From contig PAPM01000024.1 in NCBI GenBank assembly GCA_002708905.1, positions 62,001 to 126,000 on the forward strand: DNA of 64,000 nucleotides. Direction: 5' to 3'. The number at the start of each line of letters is the position of its first letter. The first letter of the stretch is position 1. The translations under genes and the position numbers were made by a program. The notes under the pieces were generated by a model. That model was not told the origin of the DNA and searched no databases. It saw nothing but the letters and a program-made list of their open reading frames with translations. This DNA is from Pseudomonadales bacterium (GTDB lineage Bacteria > Pseudomonadota > Gammaproteobacteria > Pseudomonadales > Ketobacteraceae). This document shows positions 49,212 through 58,196 of the stretch, in pieces.

Positions 49212-50405
49212 TTTCAAGCCGTCCAATGTTTCAGACAGCTCGTGACAGAATGCTTTTAGTTCTGCCATAGTGCAGGCCGCTCTCGGGCAGCCGATAATAA
49301 TGTTGGTGATGTCATTGTAACTGCAAGCCGCCACATAAAGCGGGCGGTTTTCAAATGGAATTGGTACGCCGAATTGGGAAGTCGGTTTAAAGCCTTCGCA
49401 GCTGAAAAGATCGTTGTTCACCTCACCCATGTAGCTGACAATACCGGACCCTCTATATCGCTGCTGTTTGTGCAATCGTTTTAGTGTGTCCGGGTGCACC
49501 TGGAATATCGGTTTTGGCATCCACTTCAGGTATTTATAGCTGCTTTTAAAGGGTGCCAAATCAATTTTCTGCCGCATCGCCCGTACTATCTCAGAGCGAA
49601 TCTGATTGATCGTGGTATCGTTCTGGATTTCCAGATCAATTGCACCGCTGCAATTAGCGACGGTAAAACCTTCAGACTTATCCATGTAACGGCGAAGATC
49701 GGCGGGTATGCGAAACATTACATTGCCTTCGCCAAAATGCTTGCGGGCCAATTGTGCACAGGCAAAAAGAACTTTGGCCGTGAATTTGTTCTTGTCGCCC
49801 TTCCAATCGAAACGGTACCACTGGCAACCGGACAGTGTTTCGTTCACTGTGCCTTTGATAACCGGGATGCACCTTTTGACATCCGCAACCAATTCGGGGT
49901 GTTCTTCCCGGATTGCGATGTCCCATTCCGTCATCTTGGATTCCGAGCCAACCAGGGGTTCACCCCGAAGCGCTCGAAACACCTCATTCATCAAATGAAC
50001 AGTACCTCGTCCATCGGTAATGGCGTGATGAGTCCTGAACAGGATGTGAAGGCCTTTACGGGTGCGGATTTTCGCGATCTGGCATGGTGGTTCATGTCTA
50101 AGATCAATCGGATTACCCAGTAGGGGAGCTCCTTCTGACGACGCGCTATCCCAGTCGGGCGCTTCCAGTTCTTCCACTGAGGGGAGCATTCCCTCGACCC
50201 AGCGTCGCCACCCCCAATAACCGCTTAAACGGAGTTTGAATCCAGGGTTGGCTTCCACCGCAGTGGCCAGTGCTGTCCGCAATCGATCTGTGTCAATATC
50301 ACCATCGCCAATGACAAAGAACTGATTTACAGTGGGTGAATAATGAGGCTTGTCAGCGGCGATATACGTGAATTCAATAGGTGAAGGAAACCGATAAAAA
50401 CTCAT
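49209..50405 (-). CDS. stand-alone condensation/acyltransferase-fold protein
   Basis: A 398-residue protein of the CoA-dependent acyltransferase superfamily, which includes NRPS C domains, PapA-type and wax-ester-type acyltransferases. The catalytic motif is HHAITDG at residues 126-132. It is shorter than an NRPS C domain (about 450) and has no carrier domain. No signal peptide or membrane segment is seen, so it should act in the cytoplasm. It lies convergent to the NRPS operon and divergent from the MFS gene, inside the cluster. It could acylate or esterify the peptide, act as a free-standing amide synthase, or be an unrelated acyltransferase. The acceptor and donor cannot be told from sequence. 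The start codon has a short A/T-rich divergent promoter region upstream. Confidence 0.85.
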   Translation of the reverse strand: MSFYRFPSPIEFTYIAADKPHYSPTVNQFFVIGDGDIDTDRLRTALATAVEANPGFKLRLSGYWGWRRWVEGMLPSVEELEAPDWDSASSEGAPLLGNPIDLRHEPPCQIAKIRTRKGLHILFRTHHAITDGRGTVHLMNEVFRALRGEPLVGSESKMTEWDIAIREEHPELVADVKRCIPVIKGTVNETLSGCQWYRFDWKGDKNKFTAKVLFACAQLARKHFGEGNVMFRIPADLRRYMDKSEGFTVANCSGAIDLEIQNDTTINQIRSEIVRAMRQKIDLAPFKSSYKYLKWMPKPIFQVHPDTLKRLHKQQRYRGSGIVSYMGEVNNDLFSCEGFKPTSQFGVPIPFENRPLYVAACSYNDITNIIIGCPRAACTMAELKAFCHELSETLDGLK

Positions 50406-50507
50406 AGAATCGTTATTATTGTTACTTGATGGCTAACTATACCATGCCGGGAATATAAGGTACTATGTCAGACCTAACTAAAATAATAATCGCGGTCCTG
50501 TAAATTG
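50406..50507. promoter_or_regulatory. divergent promoter region
   Basis: An A/T-rich stretch of 102 nt separates the divergent acyltransferase-fold and MFS genes, so promoters for both must lie here or further upstream. TATAAG at 50454-50459 and TACTAT at 50461-50466 are possible -10 elements, but I cannot pair either with a good -35. Confidence 0.5.
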
Positions 50508-51818
50508 ATGTCAGGCTTGAAACTCTTCTATTTCGTTCTTTTTGGTCAATCCATTTCTTTGTTAGGCTCTTCCCTTACCGGGTTCGCTCTTGGTGTCTGG
50601 GTTTATCAAACCAGCGAATCTGTGATGGATTTCACAACCATCCTGGTTGCTTCAACGCTTCCCGGGATTGTTCTCGGGCCTTTCATCGGTTCCTGGATTG
50701 ATAGACTCGATCGTAAAAGCCTGCTGGTGGGTGCCCAGGGTGGCAGCGCCGCGGTTATCGTTATTCTCACAGCGCTATTTCACTTCGATATGCTGGGCTT
50801 TTGGCACATCATTGTACTGGTGGCGTTTGCTTCCTTGTTTGCCACCGTGCTACAGGTCGGCTTCTCATCAACCGTCACCTTGATCGTGCCCACAGATGAT
50901 CTCAGCAAGGCCAACGCGGCTCTGGGGTTGGTGCTGGGGGTAGTGCAATTGTCCGGCCCATTTTTGGCGGGCAAGGCTCTGGACACCATCGGTATTTCTA
51001 CCATCCTGCTGATTGATATAGCGAGCTTTCTGTTCGGGCTAATCACGTTGCTGGTCGTCTCGGTACCGAATCTGCCGAAAAAGGTATCCCAAGTCAGGAC
51101 ATCGGTCTGGGAGGAAGTGAAAGAGGGGTACTATTTCCTTAAATCCAAGCCGGGTGTGCTTGGAGGATTGTATCTGTTTACGCTGATTTTATTTAATGTG
51201 TCGGCGGTGCAGGCGCTTATCACACCGTTGGTACTCTCTTACGCTTCACCCAGCGAAGCCGGCTTGATTATGTCTGTCGCGGGGGCCGGGGTGTTGGTCG
51301 GGGGTGGAATAATGATGGCCTGGCGTGGTCCCGAAAGACGTATGTTCGGGATATTGGGGGCGGCGTTGGCAATCGCTGCAATCCTGGTTCTGCTGCCCAT
51401 ATTCACCAATCTGGTTTGGATTGGTTTCTGGGCTTTTATGATTATGGTGCTTGCTCCGGTTGCGACGGTTTGTAGCCAGACTTTGTGGCAACGCAAAGTG
51501 CCTGTGCATTTTCATGGTCGCGCTTTCAGCTTGCGTAATACCATAATGAAAGCAGCCCAGCCGCTCGGGTATTTGAGTGCAGGTTTTCTGTATCAAAGCG
51601 TGTTTGGACCCTTAATGGAGGAGGGCGCCCTCCTGGCTGAGGTTTTTGGTCCGATCTGGGGGGTTGGGGAAGGAAGGGGAATTGCTTTATTAATCAGTCT
51701 GTTTGGCGTGTTAAGTATCTTTATGGTGTTGCTGGCCTGGGGTACGCCGGCAATCCGGCTGGCTGACACCGCATTGCCCGATGAAAACCTGGAAAGCAGC
51801 GTTAAGGCGACTGCCTAG
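50508..51818 (+). CDS. MFS transporter, EntS-like exporter
   Basis: Major facilitator superfamily permease of 437 residues with about 12 hydrophobic helices. It starts with a helix containing LFGQSISLLGSSLTGFALG and has the loop 2-3 signature GSWIDRLDRKSLL typical of drug and siderophore exporters of the MFS_3/EntS group. I start at the ATG at 50508; a TTG one codon earlier is also open, and neither has a strong Shine-Dalgarno sequence. Its position between the NRPS operon and the type II thioesterase suggests it exports the peptide. A general drug efflux role is the alternative. It sits in the inner membrane. Confidence 0.92.
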   Translation: MSGLKLFYFVLFGQSISLLGSSLTGFALGVWVYQTSESVMDFTTILVASTLPGIVLGPFIGSWIDRLDRKSLLVGAQGGSAAVIVILTALFHFDMLGFWHIIVLVAFASLFATVLQVGFSSTVTLIVPTDDLSKANAALGLVLGVVQLSGPFLAGKALDTIGISTILLIDIASFLFGLITLLVVSVPNLPKKVSQVRTSVWEEVKEGYYFLKSKPGVLGGLYLFTLILFNVSAVQALITPLVLSYASPSEAGLIMSVAGAGVLVGGGIMMAWRGPERRMFGILGAALAIAAILVLLPIFTNLVWIGFWAFMIMVLAPVATVCSQTLWQRKVPVHFHGRAFSLRNTIMKAAQPLGYLSAGFLYQSVFGPLMEEGALLAEVFGPIWGVGEGRGIALLISLFGVLSIFMVLLAWGTPAIRLADTALPDENLESSVKATA

Positions 51819-51906
51819 TCATTTTCTGTGTGTCCGCTCTTGGCGTTCTGTGTGAATTGTGTAACGCGCTGTTTTTAAAGTGTTAAATTTTCCCGATTCT
51901 CGTATC

Positions 51907-51945
51907 AAGCGTTTGACGCCCGATATATCCAGGCGTTAAATGCTT
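51907..51945. repeat. 14-bp stem hairpin without T tract
   Basis: AAGCGTTTGACGCC pairs with GGCGTTAAATGCTT across an 11-nt loop; 12 Watson-Crick pairs and two G-T pairs complete the stem. No T run follows on either strand, so it is not a standard intrinsic terminator. It may be an RNA structure or a protein-binding palindrome. Confidence 0.6.
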
Positions 51946-52089
51946 AGTAGATATACATAAATCAGTTTCAAATGGACTTGGGACGAACGTTCAGTTATTA
52001 TCGGTTAGTCTTCGATCAGTAAGGCTGCTTTCTTTTACCAATTGGGGGATCAAGCGACTAGAGGCTTAATCTCGGTATGGCAAGCAGTA

Positions 52090-52118
52090 TTGATAGAACC
52101 TTATTTGATAGAACCTTA
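52090..52118 (+). repeat. tandem 14-bp direct repeat upstream of thioesterase
   Basis: TTGATAGAACCTTA occurs at 52090-52103 and again at 52105-52118, one base apart and about 40 nt before the thioesterase start. The 15-nt period is not a whole number of helical turns. It may be a regulator site or a local duplication. Confidence 0.6.
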
Positions 52119-52159
52119 GTAGCCAAGCACAAACAATAATAAAACGGTGGTTCAAAGGC

Positions 52160-52969
52160 ATGATGGCAACTCAATCCAGTATTCCGCTGCGCAGTAATTG
52201 GTTTCAGGTGGCACGCCCTGTTACGAATCCCCGTATTCGCCTGTTTTGTTTCTCCTACGCAGGGGGAAATGCATCTACCTATCGTGATTGGCACACGCGT
52301 TTACCGAAAGATGTAGAGGTGTGTTCAGTGCAGCTGCCCGGGCGTGGCAATCGTTTCAAGGAAAAAGCCTTCACTGACCTGGATACGCTGCTGAACTCGC
52401 TGATTCCTGAAATTGAACCCTTCACCTCGACTCCCTATGCTTTTTTTGGTCACAGCATGGGGGCTCAGGTTGCATTTGAGTTAGCGCGCAAGCTGCGTGA
52501 TAAAGGCTGCCCACAGCCAAAATGCCTGATTGTTTCGGGCCGTCGGGCTCCACAGCGCCAGAAAAAAGCCAAGCCCATTTATTCGTTGCCGGAGACGGAG
52601 TTTCGGGAGGAAATCCGCCGCCTCAATGGCACTCCCGAAGAGGCGCTGAACAACCCTGAGCTTATGGATCTGGTCAGCCCAATCCTGCGCGCCGATTTTC
52701 AGCTTATAGAAACTTGGATTTACCAACCCTCTGATCCTATTGACGTTCCTGTGATGGCGCTTGGTGGTGTCAAGGATAACCAGGTGTCCATGGATGACCT
52801 GGAAGACTGGAGTAAGGTAACCAAGGGGCCTTTCTGTCTGGAGCTGTTTTCGGGTGATCACTTTTTCATCAATCAGGTCACGGATTCTCTGCTGACAACG
52901 GTTAATCACGCCATTGAGTCGGTGCTTGAAGGTGCTGAAGAGCTGTTAGCAAATCGCAAAACTTCCTGA
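52160..52969 (+). CDS. type II thioesterase (NRPS proofreading)
   Basis: Free-standing alpha/beta-hydrolase of 269 residues, of the GrsT/RifR family and usual length. Such enzymes clear mis-primed acyl groups from carrier domains. Marks are FCFSYAGGNAS near the N-terminus, QLPGRGNRF, the nucleophile elbow GHSMG (Ser99), a late Asp in GGVKDNQVS and His in SGDHFFIN. Two adjacent ATGs (52160 and 52163) are possible starts; AAAGG ends one base before the first and four before the second, so the second is somewhat better spaced. It is the last gene on the + strand that clearly belongs to the NRPS cluster. It has its own upstream region with repeats, so may be separately regulated. Confidence 0.95.
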   Translation: MMATQSSIPLRSNWFQVARPVTNPRIRLFCFSYAGGNASTYRDWHTRLPKDVEVCSVQLPGRGNRFKEKAFTDLDTLLNSLIPEIEPFTSTPYAFFGHSMGAQVAFELARKLRDKGCPQPKCLIVSGRRAPQRQKKAKPIYSLPETEFREEIRRLNGTPEEALNNPELMDLVSPILRADFQLIETWIYQPSDPIDVPVMALGGVKDNQVSMDDLEDWSKVTKGPFCLELFSGDHFFINQVTDSLLTTVNHAIESVLEGAEELLANRKTS

Positions 52970-53195
52970 CAAATCACTATCCTTTCGTTTCCTGTTTTAG
53001 CTAGTCGACACTCGGGTTAGTTGCTAGAGTATGTGTATTGCAAATAGTTTTCGCATCTATTTAAAAATCAACGTTATTTCGGATAAGATGCAGTTCACTG
53101 TGGTCTAAAGCCCACGCAGATTTTCCTCACCTTTGCTCAACCATGACCCTGGATTGTGTCTGAGTGGGGGCGAGCGCTTACAAGAAGACTAGAAA

Positions 53196-54848
53196 ATGAC
53201 AAAAGCTTTGAAATTTCTCTTGCCCGTTGCGGCAATTGCTTTGGGAATAGTCGTATCGGTGGTGTTGTTTATGTCGCGACCTAAAGTCGAGCATAAGCCA
53301 CTGAATATCAAGCCACCTTTGGTGACGGTGACAGAAGTCCGGGCAACCAGTCAAAGCATCCCCGTTTTTACCCGTGGCACCGTTACCCCCGGTACGGAAA
53401 TCCAGCTGATGTCTGAAGTCAGTGGTCAAGTGCTCGAATTGTCCCCTAATTTTGCCAACGGTGGTTTCTTCCGCAAGGGCGAAGTGCTGATCAAGGTCGA
53501 TCCCATTGAATATGAGGTGAATATCAAACGGGCGGAGGCCAGCAAGGCCCAGGCCTATCAGGCCTTTTTGCAGGCCAAGGCCGAGAGGGATGCCAGAAGC
53601 AAGGTAAGGAACAACAGCAGCGCTTTGGCGAAATATGAAGTCCAGTTCAATCAAGCCAAAGCGCAACTGGAAGCGGCTGAGGCAGAGTTACAAGCGGTAA
53701 AACTGCAAAGAGATCGCACCACGGTCCGCGCGCCGTTTGATGGCCGCGTGCGGCTGGCTGCCCTGAACGTGGGACAATATGTGCGTCCAGGTCAACAAAT
53801 GGGTTCCATCTACGCAGTGGATGTCGCGGAGGTTCGTTTACCACTCTCCGATCGCCAATTGAGTTTGGTGGACGTTCCCAATCGGTTTCAGGATGCGCTG
53901 ACACGAAAACTGCCTGAAGTCACGCTGACTGAGAAATTCGCAGGGCGAACCTATACCTGGAAAGGGCAGGTGGTTCGAGCAGAAGGTGGGGTGGATGAGC
54001 GTAATCGGCTGCTTTATGTGGTGGCCCAGGTGCATGACCCCTATGCTGCAGATCCCAACCAACCGGGACGTCCGGAACTGGTGGCAGGGTCTTTCGTGGA
54101 GGCCACCATCGACGGCCGCCGTTTTGAAAAAGTATTCGAGGTGCCCCGTAAAGCGCTTCGCAACAGTTCTCAGTTGTGGGTAGTGGATGGCAACAGCCAG
54201 TTGCGTGAGCGTGATGTTGCCATTATTTATAAAGGTAAGGACAGTATCTACATCAGCTCCGGTTTGCAGGATGGTGATCGAGTTGTATTAAGCCAGATGG
54301 ACATTGCTGTCGATGGAATGACAGTGCGCACCAAGGCCGAGGAACACTTCGAATACGAGGTTGAGCCGGAAAAAACCGATAACCTGTTTGGCTCCGCTCA
54401 GACATCTCAACCCCAGAACCTTTCGCTGAATGATCCCCGGGTTCAGCAGATGGCCGAGCAGGCTAAGAAAGCCTATGAAAACCTGGACGACAGCCAAAAG
54501 CAGGAACTGAAGGAAAGCGCCCAGGAGTTGGTGCAGCAGGCTAAAAATCTGCAGGCCGCTCTGCAGCCAAAATCCAGGGATTCGGCGAAAGCCGACCCGG
54601 TTAAGCCGGAGACCGTCGAAGCTCCTCCGGCTCAGGAAGAGCCCGTATCCATGTCTCCCCTTGCTGCGCAGATTGCAGAAGACCTCGCTTCTGACGAGAG
54701 TGCTGTAGAGCCGCCAGCCCCTGAGGTGGCCGTCAAACAACCCCTGCCCAAGCCGGTGATTTCTGAAACGCCAACCAAACAGTCCGGTGGCAAAATCACA
54801 ATCTCCATCGTCAGCGCTCCTGAACCTTTGGTGGAAGCCGTACAATGA
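53196..54848 (+). CDS. RND efflux periplasmic adaptor (HlyD/MFP family) with long C-terminal tail
   Basis: Membrane fusion protein of 550 residues. An N-terminal membrane anchor (about 5-28) is followed by a biotinyl-lipoyl-like half (EIQLMSEVSGQVLEL), a coiled-coil hairpin (about 105-170), the second lipoyl half (RAPFDGRVRLAALNVGQYV) and beta-barrel and membrane-proximal domains to about 385. These features are standard for the family, which normally has 350-420 residues. The remaining 160 or so residues are unusual: a helical, Gln/Glu/Lys-rich part (LNDPRVQQMAEQAKKAYENL), then a Pro/Ala/Glu-rich part, ending in a short beta-like segment (GGKITISIVSAPEPL). The stop overlaps the permease start (ATGA), so adaptor and pump are coupled. 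No outer-membrane channel gene is seen here. The substrate is unknown; the NRPS peptide is possible because of proximity only. Confidence 0.93.
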   Translation: MTKALKFLLPVAAIALGIVVSVVLFMSRPKVEHKPLNIKPPLVTVTEVRATSQSIPVFTRGTVTPGTEIQLMSEVSGQVLELSPNFANGGFFRKGEVLIKVDPIEYEVNIKRAEASKAQAYQAFLQAKAERDARSKVRNNSSALAKYEVQFNQAKAQLEAAEAELQAVKLQRDRTTVRAPFDGRVRLAALNVGQYVRPGQQMGSIYAVDVAEVRLPLSDRQLSLVDVPNRFQDALTRKLPEVTLTEKFAGRTYTWKGQVVRAEGGVDERNRLLYVVAQVHDPYAADPNQPGRPELVAGSFVEATIDGRRFEKVFEVPRKALRNSSQLWVVDGNSQLRERDVAIIYKGKDSIYISSGLQDGDRVVLSQMDIAVDGMTVRTKAEEHFEYEVEPEKTDNLFGSAQTSQPQNLSLNDPRVQQMAEQAKKAYENLDDSQKQELKESAQELVQQAKNLQAALQPKSRDSAKADPVKPETVEAPPAQEEPVSMSPLAAQIAEDLASDESAVEPPAPEVAVKQPLPKPVISETPTKQSGGKITISIVSAPEPLVEAVQ

Positions 54849-57800
54849 ACGCAATTATTGCCTGGTTTGCGGAGAATAAAGTCGCCGCCAATCTGTTAAT
54901 GGTGTTTATTGTGGTGGCTGGGTTTATCAGCCTGCAGGACACCCGTAAGGAAATACTTCCCAACATCTCGTTGGATCTGATCACGATTACGGTCCCTTAT
55001 CCCGGTGCGTCTCCCGAGGATGTGGAGAAATCGGTACTGAATCGTATTGAGTCCGCCATATACGACCTCGAGGGAATCAAGACTTTGTCCTCAAAGGCCA
55101 CTGAGCACCTTGGCGTGTTAACGCTGGAGGTCGCCTATGGTCATGACAGCAAAAACCTGCTCAATGAAATTAAAGCCAGAGTGGATGGTATCGGCACTTT
55201 CCCAGCCGATGTGGAACGACCCATCGTGCGCGAGATTTCTGTGCGAAATATGGTTGCCTATGTGGTGATCTCGGGCAATGCGGACGAGCGCTCCCTGAAT
55301 AACCTGGCGTCCCAGATTCAGGAAGACCTGACCACCCGCCCCAATATAACCCAGGTGTCGCTAGCATCAAGCCGGCCTTATGAAATTGCAATCGAGGTGT
55401 CGGAAGGTGCTTTACAGCGCTATGGTATGAGCTTCCTGGAAGTGGCAAATGCCGTGCGGCAGAGTTCTGTGGACCTGCCGACCGGGGTTATAAAAACCGC
55501 GCAAGGCAACGTCTCGGTAAAAGCAAAGGGTCAGGTCTATTGGGGAGAGGACTTCGAAGATATCGTGATCCGTGCGCTTCCTGACGGGGCCCAGGTTTTG
55601 GTGCGTGATGTGGCAACCGTTCTGGATGGATTTAAAGACGGTGGCTCCCTTAGCGAATTCAACGGCCGGCCTGCTGTTGCCCTCTCTGTGTATCGCGTGG
55701 GCGACCAGAATATACTGGACGTTTCCCGTGAGCTGCACGAATACGTGAAAAATCCTTCCATTTATGTTCCCGAGGGAATACATCTGGATGTCTGGCAGGA
55801 TTCCTCGGTTTATTTTAAGAGTCGCATGGACCTGCTGAGCGAAAATGCCATGAGCGGTTTGGCATTGGTGTTCGTGATACTGCTCCTGTTCCTGCGGGCG
55901 CAGCTTTCTTTCTGGGTAAGCCTGGGCATTCCCATCTCATTCATGGGCGCCTTCATGATGTTGCCTTATTTTGATGGCTCCCTGAATATGATCTCCCTGT
56001 TTGCCTTCATTCTGGTGCTGGGCATAGTGGTGGACGATGCCATTATTGTCGGGGAGAACGTATTTTCGAAACATCGTGAAGGGATTACGGGTGTTCAGGG
56101 TGCGATTCTGGGCGCTCAGGAAGTTCAGAAGCCCGTTATCTTCTCTGTGCTGACCACTATCATCGCGTTTGCTCCCCTAATTATGCTTCCCGGACCTGAG
56201 GGTAAGCTGATGAAGGTGATTCCCATCGTGGTGATATGTACCCTGATATTCTCATTGATTGAGTCGTTGCTGGTTTTGCCTTCCCACGTTTCGGGCATAT
56301 CCTCCGATGAATTTGATCGCTTTCCGGTAATCGGGTTTATCCAGAAAAAGTTCTCTGTGGGTTTGGAAAAGTTTGTCGATAACATCTACAGCCCATTCCT
56401 GGAGTTGTGTCTGCGTTGGCGTTACACAACGCTGTTTGGGTTTATTGCCATTTTGATTGTGGCCCTTTCTTTAATGGCCTCCGGCTGGCTGAAAGTGGTG
56501 TTTTTCTCCACCATCGAAGCGGACACTGCGAGTGCCACCATCAGTTTTGCTCAGAACACTACGCCTGAAGCGGTCCGTGATGGCATCAAACGGGTCGAGC
56601 GTGCAGCGATGGATCTCAAAGATGACCTGCGCACAGAGACCGGCTCAGAGCAAATACTGAATGTCTTCACTGCGTTCACCAGTGACACTTCCGGTCGAAT
56701 CGTGGTGGAAATGGCTCCCTCTGAGAATCGAAAAATGTCCGGCCAGAAATTGATTCGGCAGTGGGAAGAGGGCGTCGGTGATATTCATGATGTTGTTGAA
56801 CTTGAGTTTAAAGCGACCTTGAATCAGCCTGGCTCCATCTTGGATATAGAGCTGGCATCCAGCAGTCTGAGTGATCTGAAGCTGGCGGCGGATGGATTAA
56901 AGGAACGCATGGCGTCGATTAACGGCTTATACCAGATTACCGACTCTTTCCAGAGAGGAAAACAGGAACTGCAGATTGAGTTGAAACCGCTGGCGCGCAA
57001 CTTGGGGCTGAACCTGGACGATGTGGCAATGCAGGTTCGCCAGGCCTACCACGGGGCGGACGTTCAGAACATTCAGCGCGGCGAGCAGGACATCAAAGTA
57101 GTGGTTCGCTATCCGGCGGAGGAGAGAAGCTCGCTGTGGTACCTCGAAAACATGTCCATCCGGATGCGCGATGGTTCCACTGTGCCGCTGCTGACCGTTG
57201 CTGATATCGAATATGGTGAAGGTGCTGCGCAAATCAATCGTCATAATCGGCGCCGGGTCATCCGGGTTCGCGCCAAGTTGGATGATAGTGTGACTTCCAC
57301 TGAAAAAGTCATGTTTGCCCTGAAACAGGAGTATTTGAATACCATCCCGGAAAACTTCCCGGGGATGAGTTGGGATATTTCCGGCGTGCAGAAAGAGAAG
57401 GATGAGTTTAAAGAATTTCTGGGTAAAGCCTACTGGATTGCCATCCTCGGAATGTACGTGATGATGGCCACCTTATTCCGCTCCTACACTCAGCCGCTGA
57501 TGGTCATGTTCGCTATTCCTTTTGGTATTATTGGAGCGTTACTCGGCCATTTGTTGGCGGGCATGCAGATAACCTTGTGGTCGTTGGTGGGCATGATTGC
57601 CGTAAGTGGAATCGTTGTGAACGACAACCTTGTGCTGGTGGATTTCATGAACCGGAACAGGGAGAAAGGCATTGCGCTGATGGAGTCGATTCGCCAGGCG
57701 GGCGGTGCGCGATTCAGACCCATTATGCTGACCTCCCTCACCACTTTCGGGGGCTTGGTTCCACTAATGATGGAATCCAGTTTGCAGGCACAGTTCCTGA

Positions 57801-58186
57801 TTCCAATGGCGATATCGATCGCATTTGGTGTGTTGTTCGCTACCCTGGTGAGTTTGGTGCTGGTCCCTGCTACTTACTATATTCTTCACGATACCCAAGT
57901 TGCAGTCCGGGAAGCTGCGCTATTCTTTAGCGGTGCCAAAAAGAAATCGGTATCTGTTGCTGAAGAGGTTGACCAGACGTTTGACAGCGAATCAGAAGAC
58001 GATTCTGGAAAGCTGCAATGGCATGTCGGTTTGGATGAAGCTTACGAGCTTGGCCATAGGGAAGGGTTGAAGGGGGATGTGCCCAGAGTATCGCCCTTTG
58101 AACTTGAAGTGCTGTCTGCCAGCTGGGAAGCCGGATGGGATGATGGTCATGAAGAGTTCCTCGCCAATAATAAAGCGTCGACCTAA
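54845..58186 (+). CDS. RND efflux permease with RMF-like C-terminal extension
   Basis: Proton-driven inner-membrane pump of the HAE1/AcrB-type RND family, 1113 residues against the usual 1020-1050. It has the N-terminal helix (VAANLLMVFIVVAGF), two large periplasmic loops (porter signature VPYPGASPEDVEKSV), and the TM4 proton-relay acidic pair in GIVVDDAIIVGEN. The second half repeats the helix bundle (GMIAVSGIVVNDNLVLVDF). After the last helix there are about 70 extra cytoplasmic residues. The last part, about 1062-1108, reads AYELGHREGLKG, then PF, then SWEAGWDDGH, which resembles the layout of ribosome modulation factor. It is translated with the upstream adaptor, and the MORN lipoprotein starts 10 nt after its stop. 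The pump call is secure, the substrate unknown. Confidence 0.94.
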   Translation: MNAIIAWFAENKVAANLLMVFIVVAGFISLQDTRKEILPNISLDLITITVPYPGASPEDVEKSVLNRIESAIYDLEGIKTLSSKATEHLGVLTLEVAYGHDSKNLLNEIKARVDGIGTFPADVERPIVREISVRNMVAYVVISGNADERSLNNLASQIQEDLTTRPNITQVSLASSRPYEIAIEVSEGALQRYGMSFLEVANAVRQSSVDLPTGVIKTAQGNVSVKAKGQVYWGEDFEDIVIRALPDGAQVLVRDVATVLDGFKDGGSLSEFNGRPAVALSVYRVGDQNILDVSRELHEYVKNPSIYVPEGIHLDVWQDSSVYFKSRMDLLSENAMSGLALVFVILLLFLRAQLSFWVSLGIPISFMGAFMMLPYFDGSLNMISLFAFILVLGIVVDDAIIVGENVFSKHREGITGVQGAILGAQEVQKPVIFSVLTTIIAFAPLIMLPGPEGKLMKVIPIVVICTLIFSLIESLLVLPSHVSGISSDEFDRFPVIGFIQKKFSVGLEKFVDNIYSPFLELCLRWRYTTLFGFIAILIVALSLMASGWLKVVFFSTIEADTASATISFAQNTTPEAVRDGIKRVERAAMDLKDDLRTETGSEQILNVFTAFTSDTSGRIVVEMAPSENRKMSGQKLIRQWEEGVGDIHDVVELEFKATLNQPGSILDIELASSSLSDLKLAADGLKERMASINGLYQITDSFQRGKQELQIELKPLARNLGLNLDDVAMQVRQAYHGADVQNIQRGEQDIKVVVRYPAEERSSLWYLENMSIRMRDGSTVPLLTVADIEYGEGAAQINRHNRRRVIRVRAKLDDSVTSTEKVMFALKQEYLNTIPENFPGMSWDISGVQKEKDEFKEFLGKAYWIAILGMYVMMATLFRSYTQPLMVMFAIPFGIIGALLGHLLAGMQITLWSLVGMIAVSGIVVNDNLVLVDFMNRNREKGIALMESIRQAGGARFRPIMLTSLTTFGGLVPLMMESSLQAQFLIPMAISIAFGVLFATLVSLVLVPATYYILHDTQVAVREAALFFSGAKKKSVSVAEEVDQTFDSESEDDSGKLQWHVGLDEAYELGHREGLKGDVPRVSPFELEVLSASWEAGWDDGHEEFLANNKAST

Positions 58187-58190
58187 GGAA
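58185..58190 (+). promoter_or_regulatory. ribosome binding site pointing to a TTG start
   Basis: AAGGAA overlaps the RND stop region and lies six bases before the in-frame TTG at 58197. The next ATG (58215) has AAGG only two bases away, which is too close. Confidence 0.5.
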
Positions 58191-58196
58191 ATTCAT

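Larger units (their letters stand above)
51819..52159 (+). other. intergenic region with strong hairpin and direct repeats
   Basis: A 341-nt region without a convincing gene between the MFS and thioesterase genes. It holds an imperfect 14-bp hairpin at 51907-51945 and a pair of 14-bp direct repeats at 52090-52118. The region is A/T-rich and probably contains the thioesterase promoter. Confidence 0.6.

Noticed and set aside
54288-54854. 188-codon - strand frame rich in Leu/Phe/Arg
   Set aside because: Antisense to the adaptor tail; its composition follows from the Glu/Gln/Lys-rich coding strand.
58077-58196. upstream extension of the MORN gene into the permease gene
   Set aside because: The extra 40 residues would precede a clear lipoprotein signal peptide; the extension is an out-of-frame reading of permease codons.
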